Source: OCS116 sp051531935 (GTDB taxonomy: Bacteria; Pseudomonadota; Alphaproteobacteria; Rhizobiales; OSC116). From it: 64,000 nt of DNA. A program made the translations under genes and the position numbers. This document shows, piece after piece, positions 34,081 through 43,571 of this stretch. Each line of letters opens with the position of its first letter. The stretch's first letter is position 1. The notes under the pieces are model-generated. The model was not told the origin of the DNA. It ran no database searches and was given only the letters and a program-made list of their open reading frames with translations. Location: contig JAOPTR010000007.1 of NCBI GenBank assembly GCA_051531935.1, positions 372,001 through 436,000 on the forward strand. Direction: 5' to 3'.

Positions 34081-35421
34081 ATGAAAAATTTTATTAAATA
34101 TCCTTTAATGGTGAGTGGAGCGATGGTGGCAATGACCACAGTTGCAAACGCTGCACCAGATGCTGAAACGGCATTTATCTTTAACACGTTGCTTTTCCTT
34201 ATTGGTGGCTTCTTGGTAATGTTTATGGCTGCTGGTTTCTCAATGTTAGAAGCAGGCATGGTTCGTTCTAAAAACGTTGCCACAATCTGTACTAAAAACA
34301 TTGCTCTATATGCAATTTCAGGCCTTATGTTTTGGCTTGTTGGTTATGACCTAATGTATAAAGACGTTGTTGTTGAAGGCGCTGCAATGTCAGGCTATTT
34401 CGGCACATTCTCAACTTGGTCTGATGGCGGCGAAGCTGCTGCTCTAGAAGCTGGCGAATTTGGTGGCTATGGCGCGTATTCTGATTGGTTCTTCCAAATG
34501 GTATTCTGTGCAACTGCTGCATCTATCGTTTCAGGTACACTTGCTGAGCGTATTAAGCTTTGGCCTTTCCTACTTTTCTGTGCCATCCTAACAGGCGTTA
34601 TTTATCCTATCGCTGGTTCTTGGGAATGGGGTACAGGCTGGTTGGATCAAAAAGGTTTCTCTGACTTTGCTGGTTCTACACTTGTGCATGGTGTTGGTGG
34701 TTGGGCAGCTCTTGCTGGTGCTCTTATCCTCGGCCCACGTATTGGTAAATTCCGTACAGTTAACGGCCAAACAGTTGTAACACCTTTCCAAGGTTCAAAC
34801 CTTCCTATCGCTACATTGGGTACATTTATCCTATGGTTCGGTTGGTTCGGCTTTAACGGTGCATCTCAACTTGCAATGGGTACTGGTGTAGATGCTGCTG
34901 CTGTAGCAAAAATCTTTGCCAATACAAACACTGCTGCTGCAGCTGGTGTTATTGTGGCTTTGGTTCTCACTCAATTGCTTTACAAAAAAGTCGATCTAAC
35001 TATGGTACTTAACGGTGCGCTTGCTGGTCTTGTTGCCATCACTGCTGAGCCTTTAACACCTTCTCTTGGCCAAGCGGCTTTAATTGGTGGTATCGGTGGT
35101 ATCATTGTTGTATTCGCTGTTCCAATGTTAGATAAACTAAAAATTGATGACGTTGTTGGCGCTATTCCTGTCCATTTATTGGCAGGTATCTGGGGTACAA
35201 TCATTGTTCCTTGGACAAATGACGGCGCAACATACGGCGTACAGGCTTTAGGTATCGTATCTTATGGTATCTTCGTATTTGGCGTGTCTGCAATCGTTTG
35301 GTATGTTCTTAAAATAACAGTAGGCATTCGCGTAAGTGAAGAAGATGAACTAGCTGGCCTAGATCAATCTGAACTTGGTCTATCTGCTTACCCAGAATTC
35401 ACACACGATTCAAAAATCTAG
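34081..35421 (+). CDS. amtB: Ammonium transporter AmtB
   Basis: A 446-residue inner-membrane ammonium channel with 11 expected membrane segments. A cleavable N-terminal signal ends near ANA-A, as in proteobacterial AmtB. Twin-histidine pore segments (LVHGVGGWAALAGA and the later PVHLLAGIWGTI) and the cytoplasmic tail with GLDQSELGLSAYPEF are intact. I chose the ATG at 34081, since GGAG lies 6 bp before it. Codons favour T-ending forms (GCT, GGT, TCT, CTT) more than neighbours, suggesting high expression. A strong terminator follows. Confidence 0.95.
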   Translation: MKNFIKYPLMVSGAMVAMTTVANAAPDAETAFIFNTLLFLIGGFLVMFMAAGFSMLEAGMVRSKNVATICTKNIALYAISGLMFWLVGYDLMYKDVVVEGAAMSGYFGTFSTWSDGGEAAALEAGEFGGYGAYSDWFFQMVFCATAASIVSGTLAERIKLWPFLLFCAILTGVIYPIAGSWEWGTGWLDQKGFSDFAGSTLVHGVGGWAALAGALILGPRIGKFRTVNGQTVVTPFQGSNLPIATLGTFILWFGWFGFNGASQLAMGTGVDAAAVAKIFANTNTAAAAGVIVALVLTQLLYKKVDLTMVLNGALAGLVAITAEPLTPSLGQAALIGGIGGIIVVFAVPMLDKLKIDDVVGAIPVHLLAGIWGTIIVPWTNDGATYGVQALGIVSYGIFVFGVSAIVWYVLKITVGIRVSEEDELAGLDQSELGLSAYPEFTHDSKI

Positions 35422-35454
35422 TTTCAACTAGATCCATTCTGAAAACAAAATTAT

Positions 35455-35486
35455 GCCCCCTAGCTGCAAAGTTAGGGGGCTTTTGT
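35455..35486 (+). terminator. Intrinsic terminator after amtB
   Basis: GCCCCCTA and TAGGGGGC form a GC-rich 8-bp stem with a 10-nt loop, followed by TTTTGT. Confidence 0.9.
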
Positions 35487-35503
35487 AATTCTATAGATGT
35501 AAT

Positions 35504-36580
35504 TTATTGTTGAGCGTTTTTAATATTCATTTCCAGCTTAGCTTCGCGCAATATTTTTACCGCATCAGCTTTTTTAAGGTTGTTAAAGCTCTTCAGCATT
35601 TTAGTTTTAGCCAATAATGGCAATGTCATTTGGCATTCGCGCAAATAACAAACTTCAGTAAATGCCTCTTCATTCAAGCCAATCGCGCGGCATAAATTTG
35701 TGATCTCTATGCCATTAGCTTTCACTAAAATATCTTCAACATAATCTGGGTCAATATGTTCAATCTCGGCAATAAGTTGTACCAAGGCATCAACATTTCG
35801 CGCATTCGAAAATGTGATTATAGCCTCGCTTATACTCACTTCTTGCGCGCGAACTTGGTTTACTTCATCTAATGATGAATCCAAGTCCAAATCTTCAACC
35901 TTTTGCTCCGCTTCACGTGTTTTGTGGGCGTTACTCATCAGCTTCGCCAATTCAGATTTGCTATGCTCATCCGCCACGCGTGCCACTTTTTTCAGCGCGC
36001 CACCTTGCAAATGCGGCAGTAATTTTTTCATGTCCTTTGGCAGGTCATCACGCATCAATAAAACAGATAATAATTCCCCATCATCAGGGCTAAATTTTAA
36101 AATATGGCTAAACCCTTTAGATGATATACGGGCGCTGTCATTGTTGCAAACTGTACGCAATACAATTGTCTCCCCATAACCAATTAAAGTATCAGTTACA
36201 GCACTGCTAACCCTGTCGCGTTTGGCAATGGCTATGCGGTGTTCTGTAGAGGTTAAATTTGTAACATTTATTAGGTCATCATCATTAAATACTGCCGAAT
36301 GCTCTAACATAGGCGAGGCTATTTCAGCATTTTCATAAATCAAAGCGATGGCAAAACTTTTTGGTGTATTATCAACATGCGAAAATTTGGCGGCAATTTC
36401 TATCTTGCCATTTTTATCCATGTCACTTAATAAGCGGGTGAATACATCACCAAATAATTCCAGCTCAGTGGCCGAGTTTTTGGCTTCATTCTCAATGAAT
36501 AGGTCGGTAATAACATTCATCAACTCGAGTCGTTTTTCGGTTGATTTTTCGGTCGCTAGTTGCGTGAGTTGATTAAGCAT
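35504..36580 (-). CDS. DUF2336 domain protein
   Basis: A 358-residue cytoplasmic, mainly helical protein. The region 15-250 shows the HEAT-like helical repeats typical of DUF2336, found mostly in alphaproteobacteria (for example VLEHSAVFNDDDLINVTNLTSTEHRIAIAKR, cut here to LINVTNLTSTEHRIAIAKR). Function is unknown. The amtB terminator closes the opposite strand, and this gene has its own unit. No catalytic motif was found. Confidence 0.75.
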   Translation of the reverse strand: MLNQLTQLATEKSTEKRLELMNVITDLFIENEAKNSATELELFGDVFTRLLSDMDKNGKIEIAAKFSHVDNTPKSFAIALIYENAEIASPMLEHSAVFNDDDLINVTNLTSTEHRIAIAKRDRVSSAVTDTLIGYGETIVLRTVCNNDSARISSKGFSHILKFSPDDGELLSVLLMRDDLPKDMKKLLPHLQGGALKKVARVADEHSKSELAKLMSNAHKTREAEQKVEDLDLDSSLDEVNQVRAQEVSISEAIITFSNARNVDALVQLIAEIEHIDPDYVEDILVKANGIEITNLCRAIGLNEEAFTEVCYLRECQMTLPLLAKTKMLKSFNNLKKADAVKILREAKLEMNIKNAQQ

Positions 36581-36732
36581 TACTATCTCATAGTTATTTT
36601 TAATCCCCCACCTTACCTTTACGTAAGTTAGACAAGAGAATTGAACATATAGTTAATTTAATAAGTTTCCCCTTATTCCAGTTTATAGATTCCAAAGATA
36701 TACAACTAAAGTAGCGTTACTAAACGGTTTTT

Positions 36733-37554
36733 TCAATTGAGCGCTTGGTTCAATTCACTGCCAAACATAAATATAACAGCCGATATATATATAAAGACCA
36801 TGGTGGCAATGATACCGCCCAAACTACCGTAAATAGCGGCGTAGCGAGAGAAATCCTCTAAGTAGACGGTGAAAACCTCAGCCATAATCAGCCAAATAAT
36901 AACCGAAAATAAAATGCCGGGTAACCGTTTTCTAATGGTCGGTCGCTGGTTTGGTAAAACTGAATGTGTGGTAAACAAAATGCTAACAAGCAATAAGATA
37001 CCAAGCGGGTAGCTCCATACGTCAAACTGCGTGATTAAGTCAGTAAATGTAGGAAAATAATCATGTAATAAATTGGTAATATTAGGCGCAAATAGCAATA
37101 ATGCACTTAAAATGATCACGCTTATAATGCCCAAAAATATAAACAAAACATCCTGTAGCAATAACAACCAATAAGAGCGTGTCTCTACAACGTTGTAAGC
37201 GCGGCTCAACCCACCACGCACACTTTCAACAGCCGCAAGCCCTGTCCAGAATGTCAGAGCCATCGAAATCACAAGCAAGCCGCTATTATTGGCCGATATT
37301 AAACTGTTAATCTCGTGAGCAATCGGTTTTACAATGCGCTCAGGCGCGATCGAAAATAAATAGTCGATGGCAGTTTGGGCGTTGGCTTCACCCGTAATCA
37401 AAGCGGTCAAACCCGCTAAAAATAGTAAAAATGGAAAAATAGCCAATAACATGCAATAAGCAATGTTTCCGCAAATCACAAACCCATCATCTTCGATGAA
37501 TTTATTCAAAGCTTTGCCAATAATTAAAAAGAATTTAACGATAAAAATTGGCAC
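36733..37554 (-). CDS. YihY/BrkB family inner-membrane protein
   Basis: A 273-residue polytopic protein with about six hydrophobic segments. The pattern NIAYCMLLAIFPFLLFLAGL at residues 29-48, then LTFWTGLAAVESVRGGLSRAYN and PGILFSVIIWLIMAEVFTVYL, is the YihY/BrkB (formerly called RNase BN) signature. Family function is not settled. It starts with GTG behind GAGG. It lies 20 bp before (in reading order after) the DUF1643-like gene, possibly as one unit. Confidence 0.85.
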   Translation of the reverse strand: MPIFIVKFFLIIGKALNKFIEDDGFVICGNIAYCMLLAIFPFLLFLAGLTALITGEANAQTAIDYLFSIAPERIVKPIAHEINSLISANNSGLLVISMALTFWTGLAAVESVRGGLSRAYNVVETRSYWLLLLQDVLFIFLGIISVIILSALLLFAPNITNLLHDYFPTFTDLITQFDVWSYPLGILLLVSILFTTHSVLPNQRPTIRKRLPGILFSVIIWLIMAEVFTVYLEDFSRYAAIYGSLGGIIATMVFIYISAVIFMFGSELNQALN

Positions 37555-37574
37555 ACACCTCAGAAAATTATTAG

Positions 37575-38288
37575 TTACCTACAAATAAGCTGATTCACAA
37601 TATTTTCAACCCATAGATTTTTATCACGTTGCAATGTTGGTAATGGATGGAAGTATTTAAGTGGTTCCAAATCAGCCTTCACAATGCCAAACATTGCTTT
37701 TTGTTGCGGCAAGCTTGGCAAGGCGCGGACAATCAATCTATCAAGTTTCTCACTCACACCCCAGCCGTTTATAATGGGTGCGCCATCTTTACGTTCTAGT
37801 GCTTTGCCAAGCTCTTCAGCACGCCCTGCAGCAAATATCGAGTGCAAATTAAAATTAAACTCATCTTCAAGCCAAGCAAATTTTTTAATAAATAACGGGC
37901 TTTTGGCTTCGCGCAAATCAGATAAATTAATCACCCGCACATGTTGCCACTTTAAATAAGTCATAAGCCGCATCACCTGATATTGTGTGGTATCAGGTTT
38001 GGTGCTCACAATGTTCATAGCAATGTCTTGGTTCTTGGAAAGTGTCTTTTGGTAGCCAATGTCCTCAAGCGGTTCAGATGAGCCAGGGTTCATCATAACC
38101 ATAATCGCATCAGGTCGCATTTGGCTTATGTCTTGGGGCAATAATGGGCAAACATTATGCGCCACAATTTCCAAAATATTGCGTCCCTTAATCTCGGTAG
38201 TTTTGTTAATTTTTCGGTTGTAAAAATTTCCAAATACCGAGAAATGTTTTTTAAGCTCTGCGGCCGCAATAAATTCAGTTTTTGTCAT
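37575..38288 (-). CDS. DUF1643-like protein, function unknown
   Basis: A 237-residue cytoplasmic protein I only partly recognise. The core AIMVMMNPGSSEPLED, the YQVMRLMTYLKWQHVRVINLSDLREAKSP segment and the later IINGWGVSEKLDRL and YFHPLPTLQRDKNLW blocks follow the order of DUF1643 proteins (L-N-P-S, C-x-x-x-A-x-x-x-G...NL...R, WG, HPL). DUF1643 has no assigned activity. No signal or membrane segments. It is upstream of the YihY gene with a 20-bp gap. Confidence 0.45.
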   Translation of the reverse strand: MTKTEFIAAAELKKHFSVFGNFYNRKINKTTEIKGRNILEIVAHNVCPLLPQDISQMRPDAIMVMMNPGSSEPLEDIGYQKTLSKNQDIAMNIVSTKPDTTQYQVMRLMTYLKWQHVRVINLSDLREAKSPLFIKKFAWLEDEFNFNLHSIFAAGRAEELGKALERKDGAPIINGWGVSEKLDRLIVRALPSLPQQKAMFGIVKADLEPLKYFHPLPTLQRDKNLWVENIVNQLICR

Positions 38289-38308
38289 GTTGTGTGTTTG
38301 TTGCCGTA

Positions 38309-38875
38309 TTAGTGAGTATATTTAACAGTGAAGATCGGCTTTAATTTGCCACTCTTGTCTTTGGCCAAAATTTCATATGAATGGCTATTACTTTCAATCT
38401 TCAAAGTTGCACGGCTGGTCACGCGCTTTTTAATGTCTACATTATTATGGCTAATGTTAAACGTAATGGTCGATCCGCTCTTGCTACCGGCAAGTGTTGA
38501 AATACCGCTGTCAGCGGTCGTCATAGTGGCGCCTACATAGGTTTTGCTCAATACATCAAAGCCAAAATGCCCAACACCATCAAAACTAAAGCCCGCACCC
38601 TTACAAGTCATTTCTTGTTGCACAAATCTGCCGCCCAAAATCATTTTATTTTTGGATTTACAGAGGATTTTTTCAGCCGCGCCACCTTCACTATTAATCA
38701 GGCTACCTGTGCCTTTCCAGTTGCCTTTTAATTTGTTTAAAACTTTGTGGCTATTGGTCACGCGTGCGTAATTCAAAATTTTAGTTACTTTTTCTTTGTC
38801 ACCATCGGCTGCCATTGCAGGAGCGGCGAGGGTGGCAACAATTGCTGCTGAAACCAAAAAAGATGTGATACGCAT
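38309..38875 (-). CDS. Secreted DUF1579-like protein
   Basis: A 188-residue exported protein with a signal peptide of about 22 residues (PAMA-AD). The mature part has GNWKGTGSLI, GGRFVQQEMTCKG and HFGFDVLSKTYVGATMTT, a beta-barrel pattern resembling DUF1579 (lipocalin-like, L-x-G-x-W...GG-R-F...GYD...K-Y). Two Cys could form a disulfide. Role is unknown. I chose the ATG at 38875 because AAGGA lies 6 bp upstream; an ATG 30 bp earlier lacks a site. Confidence 0.6.
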   Translation of the reverse strand: MRITSFLVSAAIVATLAAPAMAADGDKEKVTKILNYARVTNSHKVLNKLKGNWKGTGSLINSEGGAAEKILCKSKNKMILGGRFVQQEMTCKGAGFSFDGVGHFGFDVLSKTYVGATMTTADSGISTLAGSKSGSTITFNISHNNVDIKKRVTSRATLKIESNSHSYEILAKDKSGKLKPIFTVKYTH

Positions 38876-38946
38876 AATAAGTCCTTCATTCAAAATATAT
38901 TTCATTATATCTATAATTTAGATATCGCCTAAGCAGTTTTTATAAA

Positions 38947-41244
38947 TTACAAATTTTTCTTATGCCTGTCTTTAATATAGAAAATTGACGGCAATATGGC
39001 AATGTCAGCCAATAAAGCGATGTTCAAAATAAATATGATCGTCGTTCCAAACAAATGCATTTGTGGTAAATCCGATAAAAACATTAAGCTAAGCCCCGCA
39101 CTCAACATAAATGTTGTTGCCATTAACACAGGGCCAACACGCCTTAATGTTAAGTCAATGGCGGTTTTGGCATCATGTTTTCTGATGTTTTGTCTATACT
39201 GGTATAAAAAATGTATGCTGTCATCAACGGCAATGCCAAAGGCAATGGTTAGCGCAATAATCGTGGTAAATTGGAGCCCATCAGCCATAAAATACAGCAA
39301 TGCACCACCCGCCACAATCGGCAGTAGATTTGGCAATATGCTGGCAAAAGCATAGAAGCTAGATTTAAAGACCAAGCCCATCAACAAAATAATAATCACC
39401 ATCGCTAATAATAAACCGCTGTTTAATTCGCCAATCATAGCATGGCTTTCTTCGGCACTCATCGCGGCTAAACCCGTTAGAATAATCTTGTATTCAGCAT
39501 TTTGGCCGACAATGTCTTCCGCCCGTTGTCGCATATCGCGTAAAAATGGGCGTAATTCTTGTGCGCCTAAATCGCGGGTGAATGCAGCCAAAATAAGCGA
39601 TTTTCGGTCAGGAGCTATAAACCGTCTGGCAAATTCCTCGGGCATATTTTCTAAAAATTCATCAATGGTTAAACGGTCATTACCATCGCTCAACCAATCT
39701 AAAACTTGAATGATGGACGAATGGCTAGAATGCAGCGGGGCATTGCCAATCAAATGGTCCAACTTAACCAAATTTTCCATTAAGTGTGGCTCATCAAAAT
39801 TAATTTCCGCTCCGTCTTTTCTGGAAAGCACGTAGTAGAAACTATTAATTCCGCCCAATTCTTGATCAACCACTTGGATCGCACTAGTCGCGGGGTTGTT
39901 GGTTGGTAAATTTTCAGAATATCTATATTCAGGTTCATTCAGCGAGTGAATATAAGCCGACCCCATTAATGATATCATCCCCATAAAAACTATTTTTTTG
40001 GCATGACGAACCGAAAACGACGAAATAAGCAATGCAATTCGGCTCATCCAATAATGTATAATGCCATTGGCTTTATCAGGCTCACCACTAAGTTCCGCGA
40101 CGGCCTTCACTTTTATTGGCAGCCATCGGGTAAGCGTCAAACAAATTAAACTGCTCAACAATACCGATGAAAATAGCGCCAAAAATGTGCCCATAGCTGC
40201 GGCACGGCCAAATTCAGCAACAATTGGTGTATTGGCAAAACTCAAGCTTAAAAATGCAACCGATGTCGTTAATGTGGTGAATAGGCATGCAGGCCCCACT
40301 TCGCGCATGGCATATATCACCGCCTGTTTTGCGCTCTCTCCTAATTCCAGCCTGCCGCGCATTGCATCAACCATGTGCATGCTGTCGGCAAATGCAATCA
40401 CCATAATAATGGTCGGCACAACATTGGTCATCACATTCACACTGATGCCTAACCAACCCATAGCCCCCAAAGTGAGTAATATAGATAATATGGAGGGAAT
40501 CGCAGTGGACATCACCAAAGAAAAATGTCTAAAAAACAAATAGCCAAAAACAAAGCCCAGCACGGCGCCGCCAAGTACAAAATAAATCTGATCGTGCAAT
40601 ATAGCTGCCACAATTTCAGATGATACAGCCAAAAAACCAGTGAATGAAAAATCGCTTGATTTGAGTATTTTAGCAGCCAACCCGCGCGCGCGGTCATTCA
40701 CTTCTTTTAATGTCGAATCACGCTCATTTATGGGTTTAAGGCCAATCAAGATCATGGTCTTGGTGCCATCAGCCGAAATTAATCTATGGCGAGCAATGGG
40801 GTGCTCATATAATTTCTGGCGAATATGTTCCCGCCCGAATTTTTCAAAATTACCATCGGCAATAATTTGCCCCATATTATTTTCAAGGCGCGGGCTGTCG
40901 CGCAATGAGGCTATAGATATAACCGTGCTTACATTGTCCAAAAATTCGAGTTCTAAATGTAAGTCAATAATTTCGTTGCGGCTGTTCTCAGCCAAAATAT
41001 CATCATTTTCGACCAATATTATCAATTCACGCTCTAATGAATCATAAGTATTGGTAAAATCTTCAAAATCCGTCACATAACGGCTATTTGGGTCAAAAAT
41101 ATTACCAACGGCGCCTTGTACGCTCAATTGGCTAATGCCAATAGTCAATGCAACCGCTATAATGATAAATGAAAAAATCAGTAAATTTGTATATTGGGTA
41201 ATCTGAATACCCAAATATTGAAACAACCGACTTACAGGATTCAT
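38947..41244 (-). CDS. RND/MMPL superfamily exporter (COG1033-like)
   Basis: A 765-residue inner-membrane protein with two repeats. Each has one membrane helix, a large periplasmic domain and a five-helix block. The conserved blocks are VPTIIMVIAFADSMHMVDAM in the first half and TIIALTIAFGIAVDDSIHFLYQY in the second, with Asp residues for proton coupling. It has no periplasmic-adaptor or outer-membrane partner nearby, typical of the MMPL/SSD exporter class moving lipids or hopanoids. I chose MNPVSR at 41244; an upstream in-frame ATG would run into the cobQ promoter. Substrate unknown. Confidence 0.85.
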   Translation of the reverse strand: MNPVSRLFQYLGIQITQYTNLLIFSFIIIAVALTIGISQLSVQGAVGNIFDPNSRYVTDFEDFTNTYDSLERELIILVENDDILAENSRNEIIDLHLELEFLDNVSTVISIASLRDSPRLENNMGQIIADGNFEKFGREHIRQKLYEHPIARHRLISADGTKTMILIGLKPINERDSTLKEVNDRARGLAAKILKSSDFSFTGFLAVSSEIVAAILHDQIYFVLGGAVLGFVFGYLFFRHFSLVMSTAIPSILSILLTLGAMGWLGISVNVMTNVVPTIIMVIAFADSMHMVDAMRGRLELGESAKQAVIYAMREVGPACLFTTLTTSVAFLSLSFANTPIVAEFGRAAAMGTFLALFSSVLLSSLICLTLTRWLPIKVKAVAELSGEPDKANGIIHYWMSRIALLISSFSVRHAKKIVFMGMISLMGSAYIHSLNEPEYRYSENLPTNNPATSAIQVVDQELGGINSFYYVLSRKDGAEINFDEPHLMENLVKLDHLIGNAPLHSSHSSIIQVLDWLSDGNDRLTIDEFLENMPEEFARRFIAPDRKSLILAAFTRDLGAQELRPFLRDMRQRAEDIVGQNAEYKIILTGLAAMSAEESHAMIGELNSGLLLAMVIIILLMGLVFKSSFYAFASILPNLLPIVAGGALLYFMADGLQFTTIIALTIAFGIAVDDSIHFLYQYRQNIRKHDAKTAIDLTLRRVGPVLMATTFMLSAGLSLMFLSDLPQMHLFGTTIIFILNIALLADIAILPSIFYIKDRHKKNL

Positions 41245-41301
41245 TTTACAGCTTTCAATTAATCGGCTAAAACACAGAAAATAACTTAAGCAAGTTAGCA
41301 T

Positions 41302-42870
41302 ATGACAAAAATTCCGCAATCCATCAAAGTTGATAATTCCAACTTCTCTCACATTATGTTTATGGGTACAGGGTCAGATGTGGGTAAGTCGTTGATTGTG
41401 GCGGGTCTTTGCCGTCTATTTGCCAACAAAAACATCAATGTTGCACCGTTTAAATCTCAAAATATGTCTAATAATGCGGCCGTAGCACATGTTTTTAACC
41501 TAGAGACTCAAAAAACTTCAGATGAAATGGGCGAAATTGGCCGCGCCCAGTGGCTGCAAGCCAAAGCCGCTAAAATTCTTCCCGCCACCAATATGAACCC
41601 AATTCTGCTAAAACCCGAAAATGAAATTGGCAGTCAGGTGATTGTGAATGGCAAAAAATACAAAAGCCTCAAAGCACGGGAATATTATCAATATAAACCC
41701 GAATTTCTATCAGTTATCCTAAAATCCTATCAAAGCCTCGTCACTCAATCCGATATGATTTTGGTTGAAGGTGCAGGTAGTCCTGCCGAAACCAACCTGC
41801 GGAAAAACGACATTGCCAATATGGGCTTTGCCGAAAAAGCCGATATCTCCGTTATTTTAATTGGCGATATTGATCGAGGCGGAGTGATTGCTTCAATCGT
41901 TGGTACATATGAGGTCATATCTCAATCCGATCGAGATCGTATTCAAGGTTTCATTATTAACAAATTCAGAGGTGATGTTTCACTTTTTGATGAGGCGATT
42001 GCCGAAATTGAAAATCGAACAGGATGGAAAAATCTAGGTGTCATTCCCTATTTTTCAGATGCGCATTTACTGCCTGCTGAAGATTCTGTCGCGCTCGAAA
42101 AACCTCTAAAAACCTCTCAAAAAGTGGCCAAAAACGGTCAAAAAACGCCCAAAAATGGCCAAAAACAAGCAAAAAACGCCCAAAAAACACGCATTTTGGC
42201 ACTAAAAATGCCGCATATTGCTAATTTCGACGACCTCGATCCACTCTTACAACACCCAAACATCGAGTTGGAAATGATCAGTTCAGGCGTCTTACCAAAA
42301 GCCGATTTAATCATTCTACCAGGAAGTAAATCCACCATTGCCGATCTTGAATATCTATATGCCCAAGGGTGGGATATAGACATAAAATCACATGTCAGAA
42401 ATGGCGGGAAAGTTTTGGGTATATGTGGCGGTTTTCAAATGCTAGGGACACAAATAACCGACCCCGAAAAGATAGAAGGAAATACACAAGGCATTGAAGC
42501 ATTGGGGATATTGGATATAAAAACCGAAATATCAGGCCAGAAATCCACCAAATTAATAAGGCATGAGAACTTCTCTGCCTACGAAATACACATCGGCAAA
42601 ACCACAGGTAAAGACCTGCAAAACCCCATGCTAACGCTAAATGAAAAACCATATGGCGCGGTGTCAGTCGATGGCAATGTTATGGGCTCATACTTACATG
42701 GGGTATTTTCAAACGACCAATTCAGAACCGATTTTCTCACAAATTTAGGTGTTGAAACGAGCACACAAAATTATGACAAAACCATAGAGAAAACCCTAGA
42801 TAATTTAGCAATTCATTTAGAAAATAATATAGATATCAAATTGTTACTAGAATTATCAAAAAACAAGTGA
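41302..42870 (+). CDS. cobQ: Cobyric acid synthase
   Basis: Amidates four carboxyl groups (b, d, e, g side chains) of adenosylcobyrinic diamide, using glutamine and ATP. An N-terminal dethiobiotin-synthetase-like domain has the P-loop MGTGSDVGKSLIVAGL (residues 14-29). A C-terminal glutaminase domain has Cys in ICGGFQMLG and His in MGSYLHGVFS. At 522 residues it is about 30 longer than usual. The extra sequence is a Lys/Gln/Asn-rich low-complexity linker (about residues 270-298) between domains. It overlaps the convergent cobS 3' end by 35 bp. Confidence 0.93.
   Translation: MTKIPQSIKVDNSNFSHIMFMGTGSDVGKSLIVAGLCRLFANKNINVAPFKSQNMSNNAAVAHVFNLETQKTSDEMGEIGRAQWLQAKAAKILPATNMNPILLKPENEIGSQVIVNGKKYKSLKAREYYQYKPEFLSVILKSYQSLVTQSDMILVEGAGSPAETNLRKNDIANMGFAEKADISVILIGDIDRGGVIASIVGTYEVISQSDRDRIQGFIINKFRGDVSLFDEAIAEIENRTGWKNLGVIPYFSDAHLLPAEDSVALEKPLKTSQKVAKNGQKTPKNGQKQAKNAQKTRILALKMPHIANFDDLDPLLQHPNIELEMISSGVLPKADLIILPGSKSTIADLEYLYAQGWDIDIKSHVRNGGKVLGICGGFQMLGTQITDPEKIEGNTQGIEALGILDIKTEISGQKSTKLIRHENFSAYEIHIGKTTGKDLQNPMLTLNEKPYGAVSVDGNVMGSYLHGVFSNDQFRTDFLTNLGVETSTQNYDKTIEKTLDNLAIHLENNIDIKLLLELSKNK
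42110..42193 (+). repeat. Low-complexity CAAAAA-rich repeat inside cobQ
   Basis: About five imperfect units of roughly 12-18 bp with the core (G/C)CCAAAAA(C/T)GG(C/T)CAAAAA encode a Lys/Gln/Asn-rich linker (repeats of KNGQK). The frame stays open through it. Slippage-prone tracts like this are unusual in a biosynthetic enzyme. Confidence 0.8.
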
Positions 42871-43570
42871 GCTGAACCAATTGTTCTGTTGCGCCCAAAA
42901 CATCACCCGTAAAACCACCAATTTTTCGCGTGGTCATACGCGCGATTGAAAATGTAACAAGCAAACTTGCCAGCATCACAAAAATAATATCAGTGCCGTA
43001 AAAAACCAAACCACAAATCAATAAAATAACCTGCGCAACAATAAGCTGTTTCAAATCAACATCTTTAAAAGCTGCTGCCAAGCCATCTTCGCGGGCGGGC
43101 TTAGCCAAAAATGGCAGCATAACAATCGCCGCACGACTAGCGGTTAGGCTGACCATCAAAGCAAAAAATGTGGCGTCATTTTGCCACAATAAATAAATGA
43201 CCACACCGCGCAAACTCACAGAAAATATAAGCGCCAGTGTACCATATGCGCCGATATGGCTATCGCGCATAATTTCTAAACGCCGCTGTTTAGTTGAAGC
43301 TCCGAGCGCATCAGCGCAATCGGCCAAGCCATCTTCATGTAGGGCGCCTGTTAGAATTATAAGCGTGATGCTTGCCAAAATTGCACCCGCCATAGGCGGC
43401 ACACCAACCCAACAAAGTAGCGAAATAACCAGTGAAACCAGTGCCGCCAACGTCATGCCAACAATCGGAAATGCCCAAAGGCCATTCTTCAAATCAAAAT
43501 CGTCATCTTCGATTTTAATCCATGGCAAACGGGTGAGCGTTATAAATGCCGATTTTAGCTGGTTGAGCAT
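42836..43570 (-). CDS. cobS: Adenosylcobinamide-GDP ribazoletransferase (cobalamin synthase)
   Basis: A 244-residue inner-membrane enzyme that joins alpha-ribazole to adenosylcobinamide-GDP, the last main step of the nucleotide loop. The conserved HEDGLADCADALG segment (about residues 80-92) and the GGFTGDVLGA motif near the C terminus are intact. Several hydrophobic segments are expected. Start chosen at MLNQLK (43570), 1 bp after the cobT stop; the frame extends upstream without a better site. Also called cobV in Pseudomonas denitrificans naming. Its end overlaps cobQ by 35 bp. Confidence 0.92.
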   Translation of the reverse strand: MLNQLKSAFITLTRLPWIKIEDDDFDLKNGLWAFPIVGMTLAALVSLVISLLCWVGVPPMAGAILASITLIILTGALHEDGLADCADALGASTKQRRLEIMRDSHIGAYGTLALIFSVSLRGVVIYLLWQNDATFFALMVSLTASRAAIVMLPFLAKPAREDGLAAAFKDVDLKQLIVAQVILLICGLVFYGTDIIFVMLASLLVTFSIARMTTRKIGGFTGDVLGATEQLVQLTCFLIILVTI

Positions 43571-43571
43571 A

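Noticed and set aside
41245..41352. A 36-residue N-terminal extension of the RND/MMPL exporter
   Set aside because: It would overlap the divergent cobQ start and precedes the family's usual start MNPVSR; no ribosome-binding site supports it.
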